Origin: JADKIH01 sp031417555
GTDB lineage: Bacteria > Bacteroidota > Bacteroidia > AKYH767-A > 2013-40CM-41-45
Assembly (NCBI GenBank): GCA_031417555.1
Contig: JANOVV010000075.1
Span: 1-64,000, forward strand
Direction: 5' to 3'
DNA: 64,000 nt
The position numbers and the translations under genes are program-made. Numbering within the stretch: the stretch's first letter is position 1; every line of letters starts with the position of its first letter. Shown here piece after piece: positions 25,934 through 36,431 of the stretch. Under the pieces are notes generated by a model, which saw nothing but the letters and a program-made list of their open reading frames with translations, ran no database searches and was not told where the DNA came from.

Positions 25934-28900
25934 TTATGGACTTGGAACAGCTGCTCCTACAGCATTCTGATTGTTAGGATCGTAAAGCAAGAAGTCTGAT
26001 CCATCAACTGCGCCGTCACCATTCAAATCTGAATTTTCATAACCACCAAGAGCGTTTTGATTATCCGGATCAAATGAAAGGAAATCTGATCCATCAACTG
26101 CCCCGTCCTGATTAAAGTCTCCCGCATACATTGCTCCGTAAAGTGCATCAAATGTTAATGCCTGATTGTTAGCATACGCTTGTGATTGAGCAGAAAGGAA
26201 GTTGTAGGTTAAGGATGTTGTTAATAACACCGGAGTTGCACTCCATGTTTCAACGTGATTGTGATGATTTACCTTAATGTAATACTGGTGTCCTGCTACG
26301 ACTGCCGGGCCAAATGTTACAACTACCTCACCATTTTTCTTCAGGATTCCTGTTTGTTGATCAATAAGAGCATGTGAGAAATCTATCGAATCCATTGCAC
26401 TAACATAAATAGTATCAGTCATGTCAGAAGTAATTAATGGATCTGGAGGGGAGTTTGCTGGATCCTGATCCCAGTTATAAAGCAATGTGTTCATTTCGCC
26501 ACCACCAACATAGAATCCTTCAAGTAAAACTTGCGTTGTTAACGTTACACCACAAGTTGTTACTGTAAACGAAGCGCTTGTTGCTACACAACCTGTAGGA
26601 CCAGTTACAGTAACTGTACCCGTTGTAGCCCCTGCCGGAACTGTCGTGTGAATTTCTGTATCACTGAATACTGTGAATACAGAGGAAGTACCATTGAAGG
26701 ATACATTTGTTGCTCCTGTAAAGTGTGAACCGGTAATTACAACTGCATTACCCAGACACGCTGTTGAAGGAGCAAGGTTACTTACATGAATAGATATTGG
26801 TGCATCTGAGGCGGTAAGCGTTACCAATCCTCGTTTTCCAATCGTTGTTGTATTCGCTCCACCCGGCCATATTCCATCGCCATCTGTTTCAGCACCGAAT
26901 ATAGTATTGTTTGCATTTCTGGCTTCAATGCGCTGCACGCCGCTTGGATTATTTGCGCCCAATGGAATTATTGCTATAAAGTCTCCAAGTGCTGAGGCTC
27001 CGTTTTGCATGTAAACATCTTTCATAATTGAAGCCGATGGCGCTGTCAGGAAGCCGGAAAATCTGGCAGTTGTCGTGTCAATCGGAATCGCTTGTCTTGC
27101 CTGATAAGAGAACAACGGTTGTCCTGTTCCCGCAGTATTATCATAAACGAGTATGTATTTTCCTGCAGCACAGTTTTCAACTGTTCCTTTCAGGAAGGCT
27201 CCATCATCACCACTGCTAACAGTAAGTGCCGTTGCGGCAATGTCTAATGATGTGATCGGAAGAGTTCCAATAAAATTCGGTGCTGATGGCGTACTTCCCG
27301 CTCCATGTGCAACATAACCTATCCGAACATTGTGAGATTGTCCCGCTCCAAACCGTGAAGCATTTCCTGATGGCTGAAAATAAACCCAAAACGGTCCGCT
27401 ACTTCCTGAGCCATTCGTTTGAAAAGCATTTTGAAGATTGCTTGTACCAAATGAACTTCCACCTGACCAGAAATTACCTGCTCCGTAAAAACCCGGATTT
27501 GCTCCAACAAGATCTAATCCTCCTCTGATATCATAAAATGTATTAGGAACCAAATTGTCTATCTGCAAACAAACAGCAATAGCTGTACAGTGTGTATTTG
27601 AACTGGCGCCAGATTTACTTCCCATGAATTTAGGAACAACAAGCTCTGACATAACCGGAGTTGCTGTGATTGTAATTGTTGTACTTGTCGCACCCGTTAA
27701 TGCAGGTGTTGAACTAGCTTGAAGTGTATAAGGTCCCGGTACACTAAATTGTATATCGTTAAATGTTGCTACGCCGTTGACTACCGGTTTCGTAAGTGTT
27801 CCAGATACTACACCAGGGCCGCTTAAATATGCAATCGTAATTGATCCCGAGAATCCTGCATCCACTGTTTGATCCGGACGAACCGTTTTTACAGTAATGG
27901 CACCAACAACAGTATTTACAATACCGCTGGTTGGAAGTGGATCAAATAAAAGTTCCGATGCAATGTCTAAAACATCAAACGTTGCACTTTGTCCATCAGC
28001 TAATCCGAGAACTCCTGCCGAACGACTTGCATTTAATTGAACTCCCAGTTGAGGGGAATCGTATTTAACGCCTGTGATTGTAACTGTATTTGTTCCGGCT
28101 AAAATTACGCCGCTTGTAGTTCCTGATGCAATGCTTCCACCAAAGAGCGGAGTTAAATTAACTGTTGTGTTTATATTAACATTCTGTGGATTGTCAGCGC
28201 CATCCTGCGTTTGTATTACCACACTAAATCCCTGATTAACTACAGGATTGTTACCACCATTAACAGAAAGAAATACAAGTTTCGTTGGAGGAGATGCAGA
28301 TTCTGTGAAAACAACTGCAGGGTTATCAACTTCGGTAGTTATGTTATATCTTGAAGAAACACCGCTTCCGTTAAAACCATATACTCTAAATTCATATAAG
28401 GTTCCGGCTGTAAGTCCTGTAATGTCAACCGAGTCTAGCGTCCCATTATATACCACCTGCTCTCCTGAATTTTGCCAAACCGGATTCGCTGAATAGCCTG
28501 TAAAGTTTGATGGGTCTGTAAACGCTCCCGGATTTTCATGCATTTTAACCAGGTGATTAGCTCCATTTCCATTAATCCATTTAACTCTAAGTGTAGTTGT
28601 AGAAATTACAGGAAAGTATATATTATTGTCCTGAGCCGTTGGAGTAACCGGAACTGTAGCAGAAAATGAAAAATCATCAATTGATAATCCATCATCAGAT
28701 CCGCCTTCATTGGCATCCGCCCATTTTAAAATAAGTGGTTGACCCGGTAGCCAGTTTCCGTTCATTGTGAAAGTAGCTGAATAAACTTGATTATTTGGTG
28801 CTACGTTTCCATCTAAAACAACACCCGTACCAACATGTGATACAAGAGAGTTGTTGTTTAATGCAGTAACAGCAGCGTATGTTCCTGTTAGAATATTCGT

Positions 28901-31900
28901 TCCATTCAATGAATATGAGAAAGCTAGTTTATTAGTATTTCCACTACCGCCATCTCTCCATTGTTCTCCTGTATAAGAAATAGTAACCGTATTAAGTATA
29001 TCGGGTGTATTATTAATAAGCGCTACTCCTAAACTGGATATAACACTTCCTGATGCTATGGCGCCTAATGATCTGTCGGAACTTCCTGTAGATCCAAAAC
29101 TATAAGCGGATCCTGCAGTGTTACTGCCATTATCAACATTAAATGTTTGATTAGGACCGGTTCCACCTACAAGCGGATCGGATGACTTACCAATCTGCCA
29201 TCCTGAAGCACTTGATGCTCCGATTGGACAAGCAGATAGTAAATGTGGTCCAATTCCAGAAAGAGAATATGTGCCGGATAAAGGCAGCCCATCGAAGTCT
29301 TGTGAATAAGTACTTCCTGTAGTCGCATAAGAAATTAAACCGAGTGTTGAAGTACTGCCCGATCCAAAAGTAGATGTCAGGTAGTTTTTGATTGTTCCGT
29401 TGCCATTGTATTCATAAACCTTAACGCTATATGCTGTTGATGATTGTAGTCCTGTAATAGTTACAGTTGTATCACTTGCATCATAAACAATTCTATTATC
29501 AGCAGGAGTTAAAGGACTTGCTAAAGAATAATTGCTATTTGCGCCTGCGGAATAATCTGTTAAATCAACAGGAGTAAATGTAGCAGCAGTTGGAGATGCA
29601 ACAACTACCCTCCTTGATCCATTACCGCCTTTAAAAATAACAACAATTGAATTGAGTCCGGAGCATCCAAAAGTTACCGTAGATGCCGTTGTTGGTTCAG
29701 ATGCTACTGTTGATCCGGATACAGCTACGTTTTGCGTTGTCGCTCCAGTGCTTGCATTAGAAACATTTCCACTGTGTGGCCCGGCTCCTGTTGGAGCATA
29801 TCGTACATCAATAGTAGTATTTGGAACTGTTCCTGAAGAAGGAATTAGTGTAATTGCACTAGTAGAAAACGGATCCACCCCTGTTCTAATTTCAAATTCC
29901 GCCGGTGGTGTTATTACTAAATTAGCAGTAAGAAATTGGGCAGATACCGTATAAGGTTGCGAAGCACTTTGTGTTCCCACCCCTGTTAAAAATGGTGTAA
30001 GTGTTCCTGTAACTGTAATTACCGGTGATGGTGCTATTACTGTAAATGTTGCACTATTCCCGGCTGTAAGAGGATCGCCCGATGTAGCTGTGGCTGTAAG
30101 GCTCACCCCTGATTCAACTGTATTGTAAATCACTCCTGAAATTACAACATTGTTTGTTCCCGCAACGATGGTTCCGGTTAGTGTTCCACTAAACGCTCCT
30201 GTTCCTGAAAGATAAGACAATGTTACTAACGTATTTGTTAAAACATTTTGTGGAAGGTTCCCTGCGTCCTGAGCTTGAACTGTTACACTAAATCCCGAGT
30301 TTTGTGTTGGAGTAGCCGGTGAAATATTTGTAACTACAAGTTTTGTTGGAGGAACACCCGCTGTTATTTTTACATTGTCAATGGAAATTTTAGCACGGCT
30401 GCCGTTTGTACCGTCGTCCGCTGCTGATGCACCATTGTATTCATAAAAACGAATAATTGCATTAGCAACACCCGTTAATGTTGCAGGTAAAGCAACATTC
30501 ACAATTGATCCCGAAGCAGGAACATTGTTTGCTTTATTTAAAACTGCAGCACCGGCCAGTTCTGTAAACGTTGTTCCATTAATGCTTGTATAAACTTTTA
30601 AAAAGGCAGGCCTGTCCCCTGTGCTGTTAGCAACCGCAGCCCAGTCGAAACTTAAGGTTCCGGCAGAAACGCCACCTGTAAAGTCAGCATGTATGTCTAT
30701 TGCACAAGCATTACGGGAACCGCTACTTGTAGATAAAAGAACAAGCGTACCGGGAACGTTATTTATTCCAGCTCCTGTTAAACTTCCTCTTTGTAATCCA
30801 CCCGATGTTGTTAGTGTAATAAAAGATAAAGTACTTCTGGTTGTAGTTTTACCATCAGGAATTGTTCCACCAACTGTAACATCATAAGCGCTCCAGTGTT
30901 CGGTGCCTATTCCGAAATTAAAACTATTTCCCCAGTTGGCTTCATCTGAAAAATTCTCTGTATATGATAAGCCTGGCTGTGATGCCATTGGAATAGGAAC
31001 TAGTACTCGAGCAGCTGTTGTTGTATTATTTATTGCCGTAGATGGAGTTAAATAGTTTACGGTTACTCCGCTTCCATTGTATTCATAGACTGCAACATGG
31101 TAAGCAAAAGATGCTCCTAATCCTGTTACGGTAACCGAGCTTCCGGAACCATCATAAACAATTCTGTTGCCTGTGCCTTTATCCGTTGCTGAGAAATAAT
31201 GACTATTTACGCCCGTTGCAGCAAAACCATCTGTTGGTGCATAGGTAACAGCATTCGTATCTTTTACAACAACGATACGCGAAGTTCCATTACCTCCTGA
31301 AAAATTAATTACTATAGAGCTATTGGTTATGGCTCCAAATGTTACCGTAGATTGAACGGTTGGTTGTGCTGCATTTGCATTTCCGGAAACCGCTTTATCT
31401 TTTTGTACTGCACCCGCACTTGTATGAGTAATATTTCCACTGTGACTTCCACCTGCTGCCGGATCATATTCTACATCAATTATTTTAGGTGTAGCGACTT
31501 CGGCCGGGGTTAAAGTTACCGGACTTGATGAAAATGGATTTGCATCTTTTCTGATTTTGAATTCCGCCGGAGGGGTTACTGTTATATTTCCAGAGAGATC
31601 TGTACCTAAAACGGTATAGCTCTGCGAAGCACTGGGTGTTCCAACTGTGGTAGTGAATGCTGTTAATGCCGCCGCCGAAAGGGTAATCGTAGGGGTTCCT
31701 GCTGCATCAATTTCTCTTAAAGTACCGGTTGCGCTTCCATTGTTAGGAGTAATTGATGCTGTATAATTTCCCGGTCCAATGGAAACAGAAACATTTCTTG
31801 AAACATCTGCTGCTGCGTCTACATTGGCTACTATTAAATAATTTCTTGCTGTTGTAATACCTGTTTCTCCTGTAATGGTAAGTGGTATAGAGGCTGCAAA

Positions 31901-32947
31901 AGCTGCTCCAGCTCCCGAAACCGAAAGGTCTACTCCAATATCAATAGCACCATTGCCATTATTGTCACGGAAAACTCTAACTGTATTGATATCGGAAGAT
32001 GTTGCCGATCCGCCACCCGTAATTGTAACGGCGGTAAAATCTGAAGCCGGATTTGCTGCAACCGTAAAGCCTGCTAAAACAACATTGGGTGTTCCTTGCA
32101 AGATAACTCCGGAAGGTTGTGGTGAAATATCAGCTAGTGTTGTTGATGGAACCGGAGTAACGCTTGACCAGGTTGTACCAACTCTTATTTCGTCAATAAT
32201 CAAAGTCTGAGGGGTTTCAGTGGTACTAGATTGCCTTAAAAAGATTCTTTGAATACTTGCTAGATCTGACCCTGTTAAATTGGTAGATGTTGCATTAAAG
32301 GCTGGCTCGGCACCTCCTATTGTTGGATCAATCCATACTTTTGAAACATCATTAGATGTGCCCGCAACCAACTGGTGGCTTACCACAACTAAATATGTTG
32401 TGCCAACAACCAAGGTGTTTGTAGCCCAGTTAAGATTTCCAATCACCGAACCTGCACTAATACCTACATTATAATTTGCACCGCTTGCTCTTAAAAAACA
32501 TCTCGCAACAAAAGAAGAAGTTGTCCCATCAATTAATCCAATGGTATATCCACCGGGGCTGGCTGCTAATGTTCCTAGCGTAGTAACATTTAATAAAAAA
32601 GAATAATACACTGTGCCCGACGTCTGGCTAGTAAATGTTGTGTAATAGTCTGTTCCCGCATAACCATACGTCACGCTATTACCCGAAGAAGTTAAAAGCG
32701 GAAGTGATGGGTGGGTTAAATTTCCGGCAGCAACTAATATTGAATCTCCGGAATTAATAATTTTCCATACTCCTGCGCTTTGCACCGACAAACCATTTGT
32801 AGCATGAGGTGTATAATTAAATGGTTCTGTCAATAATTGTCCAAAACCTTTCTGATTATGAACAAAAAATACCAGCAGTAAAATACAGATCATCCTTCCA
32901 ATAAATGGAACATTGTTCTGCGTTGGGTTTGTAAGATTGTGTTTCAT
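25934..32947 (-). CDS. giant repeat surface protein with dockerin-like C-terminus
   Basis: The 2337-residue protein has a signal peptide (about 1-36). A lectin-like N-terminal domain follows (about 40-265). A module of about 215 residues occurs twice: each copy has a VTPPAEF(K/E)IR block then a fibronectin-like part ending YEYNG. A second module (PTKLV...GFSV...QAQD or QTQD, GTN.V.I.GV.Y) also occurs twice. Near the C-terminus are an IPT/TIG-like domain (IHVSNLAPSTACLGNAVVIT) and finally two calcium loops of dockerin type (DFNQDGAVDGSDF and DLNGDGAVDGSDF). No type A sorting domain is present, so the export route is unclear. Adhesion is likely; the dockerin-like pair may bind calcium or a partner. 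Confidence 0.88.
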   Translation of the reverse strand: MKHNLTNPTQNNVPFIGRMICILLLVFFVHNQKGFGQLLTEPFNYTPHATNGLSVQSAGVWKIINSGDSILVAAGNLTHPSLPLLTSSGNSVTYGYAGTDYYTTFTSQTSGTVYYSFLLNVTTLGTLAASPGGYTIGLIDGTTSSFVARCFLRASGANYNVGISAGSVIGNLNWATNTLVVGTTYLVVVSHQLVAGTSNDVSKVWIDPTIGGAEPAFNATSTNLTGSDLASIQRIFLRQSSTTETPQTLIIDEIRVGTTWSSVTPVPSTTLADISPQPSGVILQGTPNVVLAGFTVAANPASDFTAVTITGGGSATSSDINTVRVFRDNNGNGAIDIGVDLSVSGAGAAFAASIPLTITGETGITTARNYLIVANVDAAADVSRNVSVSIGPGNYTASITPNNGSATGTLREIDAAGTPTITLSAAALTAFTTTVGTPSASQSYTVLGTDLSGNITVTPPAEFKIRKDANPFSSSPVTLTPAEVATPKIIDVEYDPAAGGSHSGNITHTSAGAVQKDKAVSGNANAAQPTVQSTVTFGAITNSSIVINFSGGNGTSRIVVVKDTNAVTYAPTDGFAATGVNSHYFSATDKGTGNRIVYDGSGSSVTVTGLGASFAYHVAVYEYNGSGVTVNYLTPSTAINNTTTAARVLVPIPMASQPGLSYTENFSDEANWGNSFNFGIGTEHWSAYDVTVGGTIPDGKTTTRSTLSFITLTTSGGLQRGSLTGAGINNVPGTLVLLSTSSGSRNACAIDIHADFTGGVSAGTLSFDWAAVANSTGDRPAFLKVYTSINGTTFTELAGAAVLNKANNVPASGSIVNVALPATLTGVANAIIRFYEYNGASAADDGTNGSRAKISIDNVKITAGVPPTKLVVTNISPATPTQNSGFSVTVQAQDAGNLPQNVLTNTLVTLSYLSGTGAFSGTLTGTIVAGTNNVVISGVIYNTVESGVSLTATATSGDPLTAGNSATFTVIAPSPVITVTGTLTPFLTGVGTQSASQPYTVSAQFLTANLVITPPAEFEIRTGVDPFSTSAITLIPSSGTVPNTTIDVRYAPTGAGPHSGNVSNASTGATTQNVAVSGSTVASEPTTASTVTFGCSGLNSIVVIFKGGNGSRRVVVASPTAATFTPVDLTDYSAGANSNYSLASPLTPADNRIVYDASDTTVTITGLQSSTAYSVKVYEYNGNGTIKNYLTSTFGSGSTSTLGLISYATTGSTYSQDFDGLPLSGTYSLSGIGPHLLSACPIGASSASGWQIGKSSDPLVGGTGPNQTFNVDNGSNTAGSAYSFGSTGSSDRSLGAIASGSVISSLGVALINNTPDILNTVTISYTGEQWRDGGSGNTNKLAFSYSLNGTNILTGTYAAVTALNNNSLVSHVGTGVVLDGNVAPNNQVYSATFTMNGNWLPGQPLILKWADANEGGSDDGLSIDDFSFSATVPVTPTAQDNNIYFPVISTTTLRVKWINGNGANHLVKMHENPGAFTDPSNFTGYSANPVWQNSGEQVVYNGTLDSVDITGLTAGTLYEFRVYGFNGSGVSSRYNITTEVDNPAVVFTESASPPTKLVFLSVNGGNNPVVNQGFSVVIQTQDGADNPQNVNINTTVNLTPLFGGSIASGTTSGVILAGTNTVTITGVKYDSPQLGVQLNASRSAGVLGLADGQSATFDVLDIASELLFDPLPTSGIVNTVVGAITVKTVRPDQTVDAGFSGSITIAYLSGPGVVSGTLTKPVVNGVATFNDIQFSVPGPYTLQASSTPALTGATSTTITITATPVMSELVVPKFMGSKSGASSNTHCTAIAVCLQIDNLVPNTFYDIRGGLDLVGANPGFYGAGNFWSGGSSFGTSNLQNAFQTNGSGSSGPFWVYFQPSGNASRFGAGQSHNVRIGYVAHGAGSTPSAPNFIGTLPITSLDIAATALTVSSGDDGAFLKGTVENCAAGKYILVYDNTAGTGQPLFSYQARQAIPIDTTTARFSGFLTAPSASIMKDVYMQNGASALGDFIAIIPLGANNPSGVQRIEARNANNTIFGAETDGDGIWPGGANTTTIGKRGLVTLTASDAPISIHVSNLAPSTACLGNAVVITGSHFTGATNVSFNGTSSVFTVFSDTEIHTTVPAGATTGTVTVTGPTGCVATSASFTVTTCGVTLTTQVLLEGFYVGGGEMNTLLYNWDQDPANSPPDPLITSDMTDTIYVSAMDSIDFSHALIDQQTGILKKNGEVVVTFGPAVVAGHQYYIKVNHHNHVETWSATPVLLTTSLTYNFLSAQSQAYANNQALTFDALYGAMYAGDFNQDGAVDGSDFLSFDPDNQNALGGYENSDLNGDGAVDGSDFLLYDPNNQNAVGAAVPSP

Positions 32948-32975
32948 TTTAAGTATAGTTTAGTTTGTTTTATTT

Positions 32976-35462
32976 TTAGTTTTTTATAAATTTCAGGAAT
33001 TGTGATTCGTTGTCTGTTTTAACTTCAACAATGTATAACCCTTGTTTAAGTTCTGTTGTTTGAAGTGGTTGTATGAGTTTTGATTTCTCAACAAGATAAT
33101 GAAGAATTGTCTTGCCTTCAAGGTTTCTGATAAATATTTCTGATTTAAAACCTGCTTCGGAGAGCAGAAAAGCATTGTCGCTGGCGGGATTTGGAAAAAT
33201 GGAGTATTGGCCTGTCGTTTTTTTGTAATTAACCGGAACAACATCGCTAAATGAAAAAGCACCATCGTAATCCGTCTGTTTCAATCTGTAATAGGAAATG
33301 CCATAGGTCGGCTTATTGTCATCCAAAGAATATTGAATTGTCGTTGTACTATTACCCGAACCGGAAACATTGCCAATCGGGAAAAAATTATCTCCATCTA
33401 TACTTTTCTCAACGGTAAAATAATCATTGTTAATTTCTGTGGCTGTAGACCAGCTAAGCTTAACTTTATTTTCTTCCGCTTGTGCATCAAAGTAAAGTAA
33501 CTTAATCGGCAGAATAGATATCATACTTGTTAGTGTCCACGATGTATTATAAACAGAAAATGTTGGCACCCCTACATTGTAAGCTATGCCTGTACCGTAT
33601 TGCTGATTGAACCAATACGTCGTGTTCCAGTATTGCGCGCCTAAATTGGCCGGCGTTGCATCTGAGTCCGGCAATTCAATGGCACGGTAAGAAAACCGAA
33701 CCGAATCTACTACAACAGGCGTAGTCGCTCGCACCTCCCAAAATCGGTCAACTGTCCAGTGTCTATTATCAGGCACGTTGTGTATTGAAATATAAGCTTT
33801 CAAATTTGTAACGGGTATTGGGGTTATCGGCCATGTAAGGTTATCTGCGGGTGTTCCATAGGTCGAAAAAGTAACGTCTCCAATCGATGAACCATTTGTC
33901 TTTGTTAAAACAACAGGAATATAATTCGCTGCACCACCCGGAGGAACACCAAAAGGAAAAGTATAAGCTCCCGTAGCTGCATTTATTCTCCAGACAATTT
34001 TCGAACTGTTATCCATTTTTTCTGAAACGATGTAACTGGTAGCGCTCTGCCCGGAAATTCCTGTGGTTAATGTGTTTCTAACAGTTAGTGTATTCGAATT
34101 CAAATCCACATATCCGGCACCGGAAAATAATAACATGTTAATCACATCAACTGCATTATTAAATTGCAGGTAGCTGGCTGTCTTCTGATAACGTAAAATA
34201 TTATAAACTTCTCCACCGGGACATGTTATGGTTTGTAAAAGAGCACCATTAATATAAACCGTAGTTGTTTTTTCACTAAAGCCAACAGAATTATAATTTA
34301 ACCAATTGCCGCCAACAAGAATAATACTTGTCACTGGGTTCGGGTCTAATATAGCTGTACCCGTTATTGTTAAATCATTTCTGATCCATAGCTGGCTAAG
34401 TGTTGTAGATTTATTCCCCGAACCGGAAAGAATAAGATTGTAATATCGATTAAAAACTGCTGGTCCGAATTCTGCAGCAACCCTTAAAGCTTGGTTTCCC
34501 GCAGCTGAATATTGAACAGTGCTGCCAATATTAAAAATATATGAATTGTTTGTTGTGCTTAACGTACTAAATGCCGGCGTTCCGGTAATGTCAAGTTTTC
34601 CACCGCTGTTAATTGTCAGACTATTTGTTGCAACTCCACTAGCTGCTGCAAACACTTCGTAAACTTGAAGAAGGCCATTAACAATCCATTTGCTTGAATA
34701 AGGAGTGGGAAGGTTGGTGGGATTATTCGTCGTCAAATAAAGTATTCCAGAAACGATCAGTGTTCCATTCACCGTAAATGTTCCACCACCTTCTATGGGA
34801 TCTGCACCGTTGTTTCCATCAATACAAACATTACCCGTACTCGGCCCGCTCTGAATTAAATTAACGGTAGAGCCGGCATTAATCGTAACATTAAAAGTGG
34901 TAAGGGTGGCATTGTTATATAATTGTGCAGAAGCTGATGCACTATTCCACCGCAAATTAACGTCGCGCGCAATTGTTAAATTTGTAGTTGTATTAAACGT
35001 TGAACTTTTTCTCATCCGCGAAGCGTCAAATGTTCCTGTGCCGCTTATCGTTACATTAATTCCTTCAATATTGAATGAAATCTGATCAAAGATTGCTCCG
35101 TTTCCAATCTGTCCATTGCAAATTAACGATGACCCAAAAACGCTGATGTAAAAATTTGTCCCTGCACCTGCCCAAAGTACGGCACCTGCTTCAACAGTTA
35201 AATTATTACACGGCATCGGGCTTGCGGTAACGGTTACTGTTGTACCAGCAAGAATAAAAACATTGGTTAGTTGCGAAGGTGTTCCTGCTGTCGCCACCCA
35301 TATCGCTCCATTCCATGTACTCCAAATAGCAGAACTCCAACTTCCGGTTGTAGTAGACCCATAGTCCCCTACTGCATATTGTGCCGAAGCCCCGCGAATA
35401 TTCAGCAGGGTGAAAAGAGCCAATAACAGAAAGGATTTATTTATGGTTTTTAAATATTTCAA
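32976..35462 (-). CDS. T9SS type A sorting domain surface protein
   Basis: The 828-residue protein has a signal peptide (about 1-27, ending GASAQ). A long beta-helix-like region rich in N, T, G and S follows (about 60-560), with repeated NxTVxAG/ITGTxT strands. A module near 655-750 (LPIKLLYFDAQ, EINNDYFTVEKS, YYRLKQTDYDG) matches that of the protein at 15467-16969. The final 75 residues contain YSIFPNPASDNAFL and end QFLKFIKN, a type A sorting domain. It should be secreted by the T9SS and anchored at the surface. It lies 28 bp upstream of the giant protein on the same strand, so both are probably one operon. Confidence 0.87.
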   Translation of the reverse strand: MKYLKTINKSFLLLALFTLLNIRGASAQYAVGDYGSTTTGSWSSAIWSTWNGAIWVATAGTPSQLTNVFILAGTTVTVTASPMPCNNLTVEAGAVLWAGAGTNFYISVFGSSLICNGQIGNGAIFDQISFNIEGINVTISGTGTFDASRMRKSSTFNTTTNLTIARDVNLRWNSASASAQLYNNATLTTFNVTINAGSTVNLIQSGPSTGNVCIDGNNGADPIEGGGTFTVNGTLIVSGILYLTTNNPTNLPTPYSSKWIVNGLLQVYEVFAAASGVATNSLTINSGGKLDITGTPAFSTLSTTNNSYIFNIGSTVQYSAAGNQALRVAAEFGPAVFNRYYNLILSGSGNKSTTLSQLWIRNDLTITGTAILDPNPVTSIILVGGNWLNYNSVGFSEKTTTVYINGALLQTITCPGGEVYNILRYQKTASYLQFNNAVDVINMLLFSGAGYVDLNSNTLTVRNTLTTGISGQSATSYIVSEKMDNSSKIVWRINAATGAYTFPFGVPPGGAANYIPVVLTKTNGSSIGDVTFSTYGTPADNLTWPITPIPVTNLKAYISIHNVPDNRHWTVDRFWEVRATTPVVVDSVRFSYRAIELPDSDATPANLGAQYWNTTYWFNQQYGTGIAYNVGVPTFSVYNTSWTLTSMISILPIKLLYFDAQAEENKVKLSWSTATEINNDYFTVEKSIDGDNFFPIGNVSGSGNSTTTIQYSLDDNKPTYGISYYRLKQTDYDGAFSFSDVVPVNYKKTTGQYSIFPNPASDNAFLLSEAGFKSEIFIRNLEGKTILHYLVEKSKLIQPLQTTELKQGLYIVEVKTDNESQFLKFIKN

Positions 35463-35732
35463 TCCGGATTTTTTTGTTAGTTAAACACGGTTCTAAGAAA
35501 TGACTTTTTTAAAGCCTTATTATTACCAGTGCATTAAATTGCCATTATTGTATATGTGGATTACTTTTTAATGCGGAGATCAAAATACGATATTTTTTCC
35601 AAAAAAACGCTACTATTTTGATCAATGTAATTAGTAATTATAGAGTAAGGTTGTAATTACAGACCTAATGTTTTGAAAAAATGCTTTATTCCATGTTTAT
35701 TAGCATACAATCACCATCATACATCAACCCTA

Positions 35733-36227
35733 TTACAATAATAATTTGGGGAATAACTGCATTGACAGGGTGAATTTTGCACCAAATGCTTCATTCCAAC
35801 TCTCTTTTTCGCTTTTCAAAAATGATACGGAACAGGTCGGAACATCTACATAGGGCGTTGAACAAAATTGTGAAACAACCTGACTGATCGTTGGGTTGTG
35901 ACCAAAAATAAAAACTGTATCAAATGAATTGTCTAATGACAAAATTATTTCTTCGTAAACACTTTCTTCTGCTTCGTATAAATCAGAATTAATTAAAATG
36001 TTTTCCTGCAAATAATTTATTTCACGAGCGATGATTAGTGCTGTGCTAAAGGCGCGAATGGCCGGACTGCTTATAAAAAGTTTTTTTCCGGGCGCTTTTT
36101 CTCTTAGTTGTGCTCCGATTTTGTGTGCGTCAGAATAGCCGCGTTCATTAAGCGGTCTGTCTATGTCTTTAATTCCCGGAACAGACCATTCGGATTTTGC
36201 ATGTCGGATTAAAATTAATTTTTTCAT
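35733..36227 (-). CDS. SixA-type histidine phosphatase family protein
   Basis: The protein of 164 residues (167 if the in-frame ATG at 36236 is used) has the histidine phosphatase signature LILIRHAKSEW with H9 as phospho-acceptor. It also has a second half with SSPAIRAFSTA and a later catalytic FIFGHNPT. The size and RHAKS form fit the SixA group, which removes phosphate from phosphohistidine in phosphorelay proteins. The shorter start is preferred because a promoter-like TATTTTTG (minus strand, 36245-36238) abuts the longer one. It follows Ppx and PPK1 on the same strand after a gap of about 200 bp, a grouping that suggests phosphate or polyphosphate metabolism. Confidence 0.88.
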   Translation of the reverse strand: MKKLILIRHAKSEWSVPGIKDIDRPLNERGYSDAHKIGAQLREKAPGKKLFISSPAIRAFSTALIIAREINYLQENILINSDLYEAEESVYEEIILSLDNSFDTVFIFGHNPTISQVVSQFCSTPYVDVPTCSVSFLKSEKESWNEAFGAKFTLSMQLFPKLLL

Positions 36228-36431
36228 TGTTGTCATACAAAAATAAACTTAAATAAACTTACATCATAAACTATTTATGTTTTAAATCGACCTGCATCAA
36301 ATATAAACGCAAAGTGGTAACGGATCGCAAAGCAACGGTTATAATCAACAACAAATTTAGTCGGGGGAAAGATTGTTTTGCTCTGTAATGTTTGTAATAA
36401 CGAAATTTACAATTAATATTCTTGTCGGATG

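Noticed and set aside
27028..32474. Several open frames of 60-110 codons on the plus strand across the giant surface gene
   Set aside because: They lie antisense to one continuous 2337-codon gene with clear domains and repeats. Their proline- and valine-rich translations are what the reverse of threonine- and glycine-rich DNA gives.
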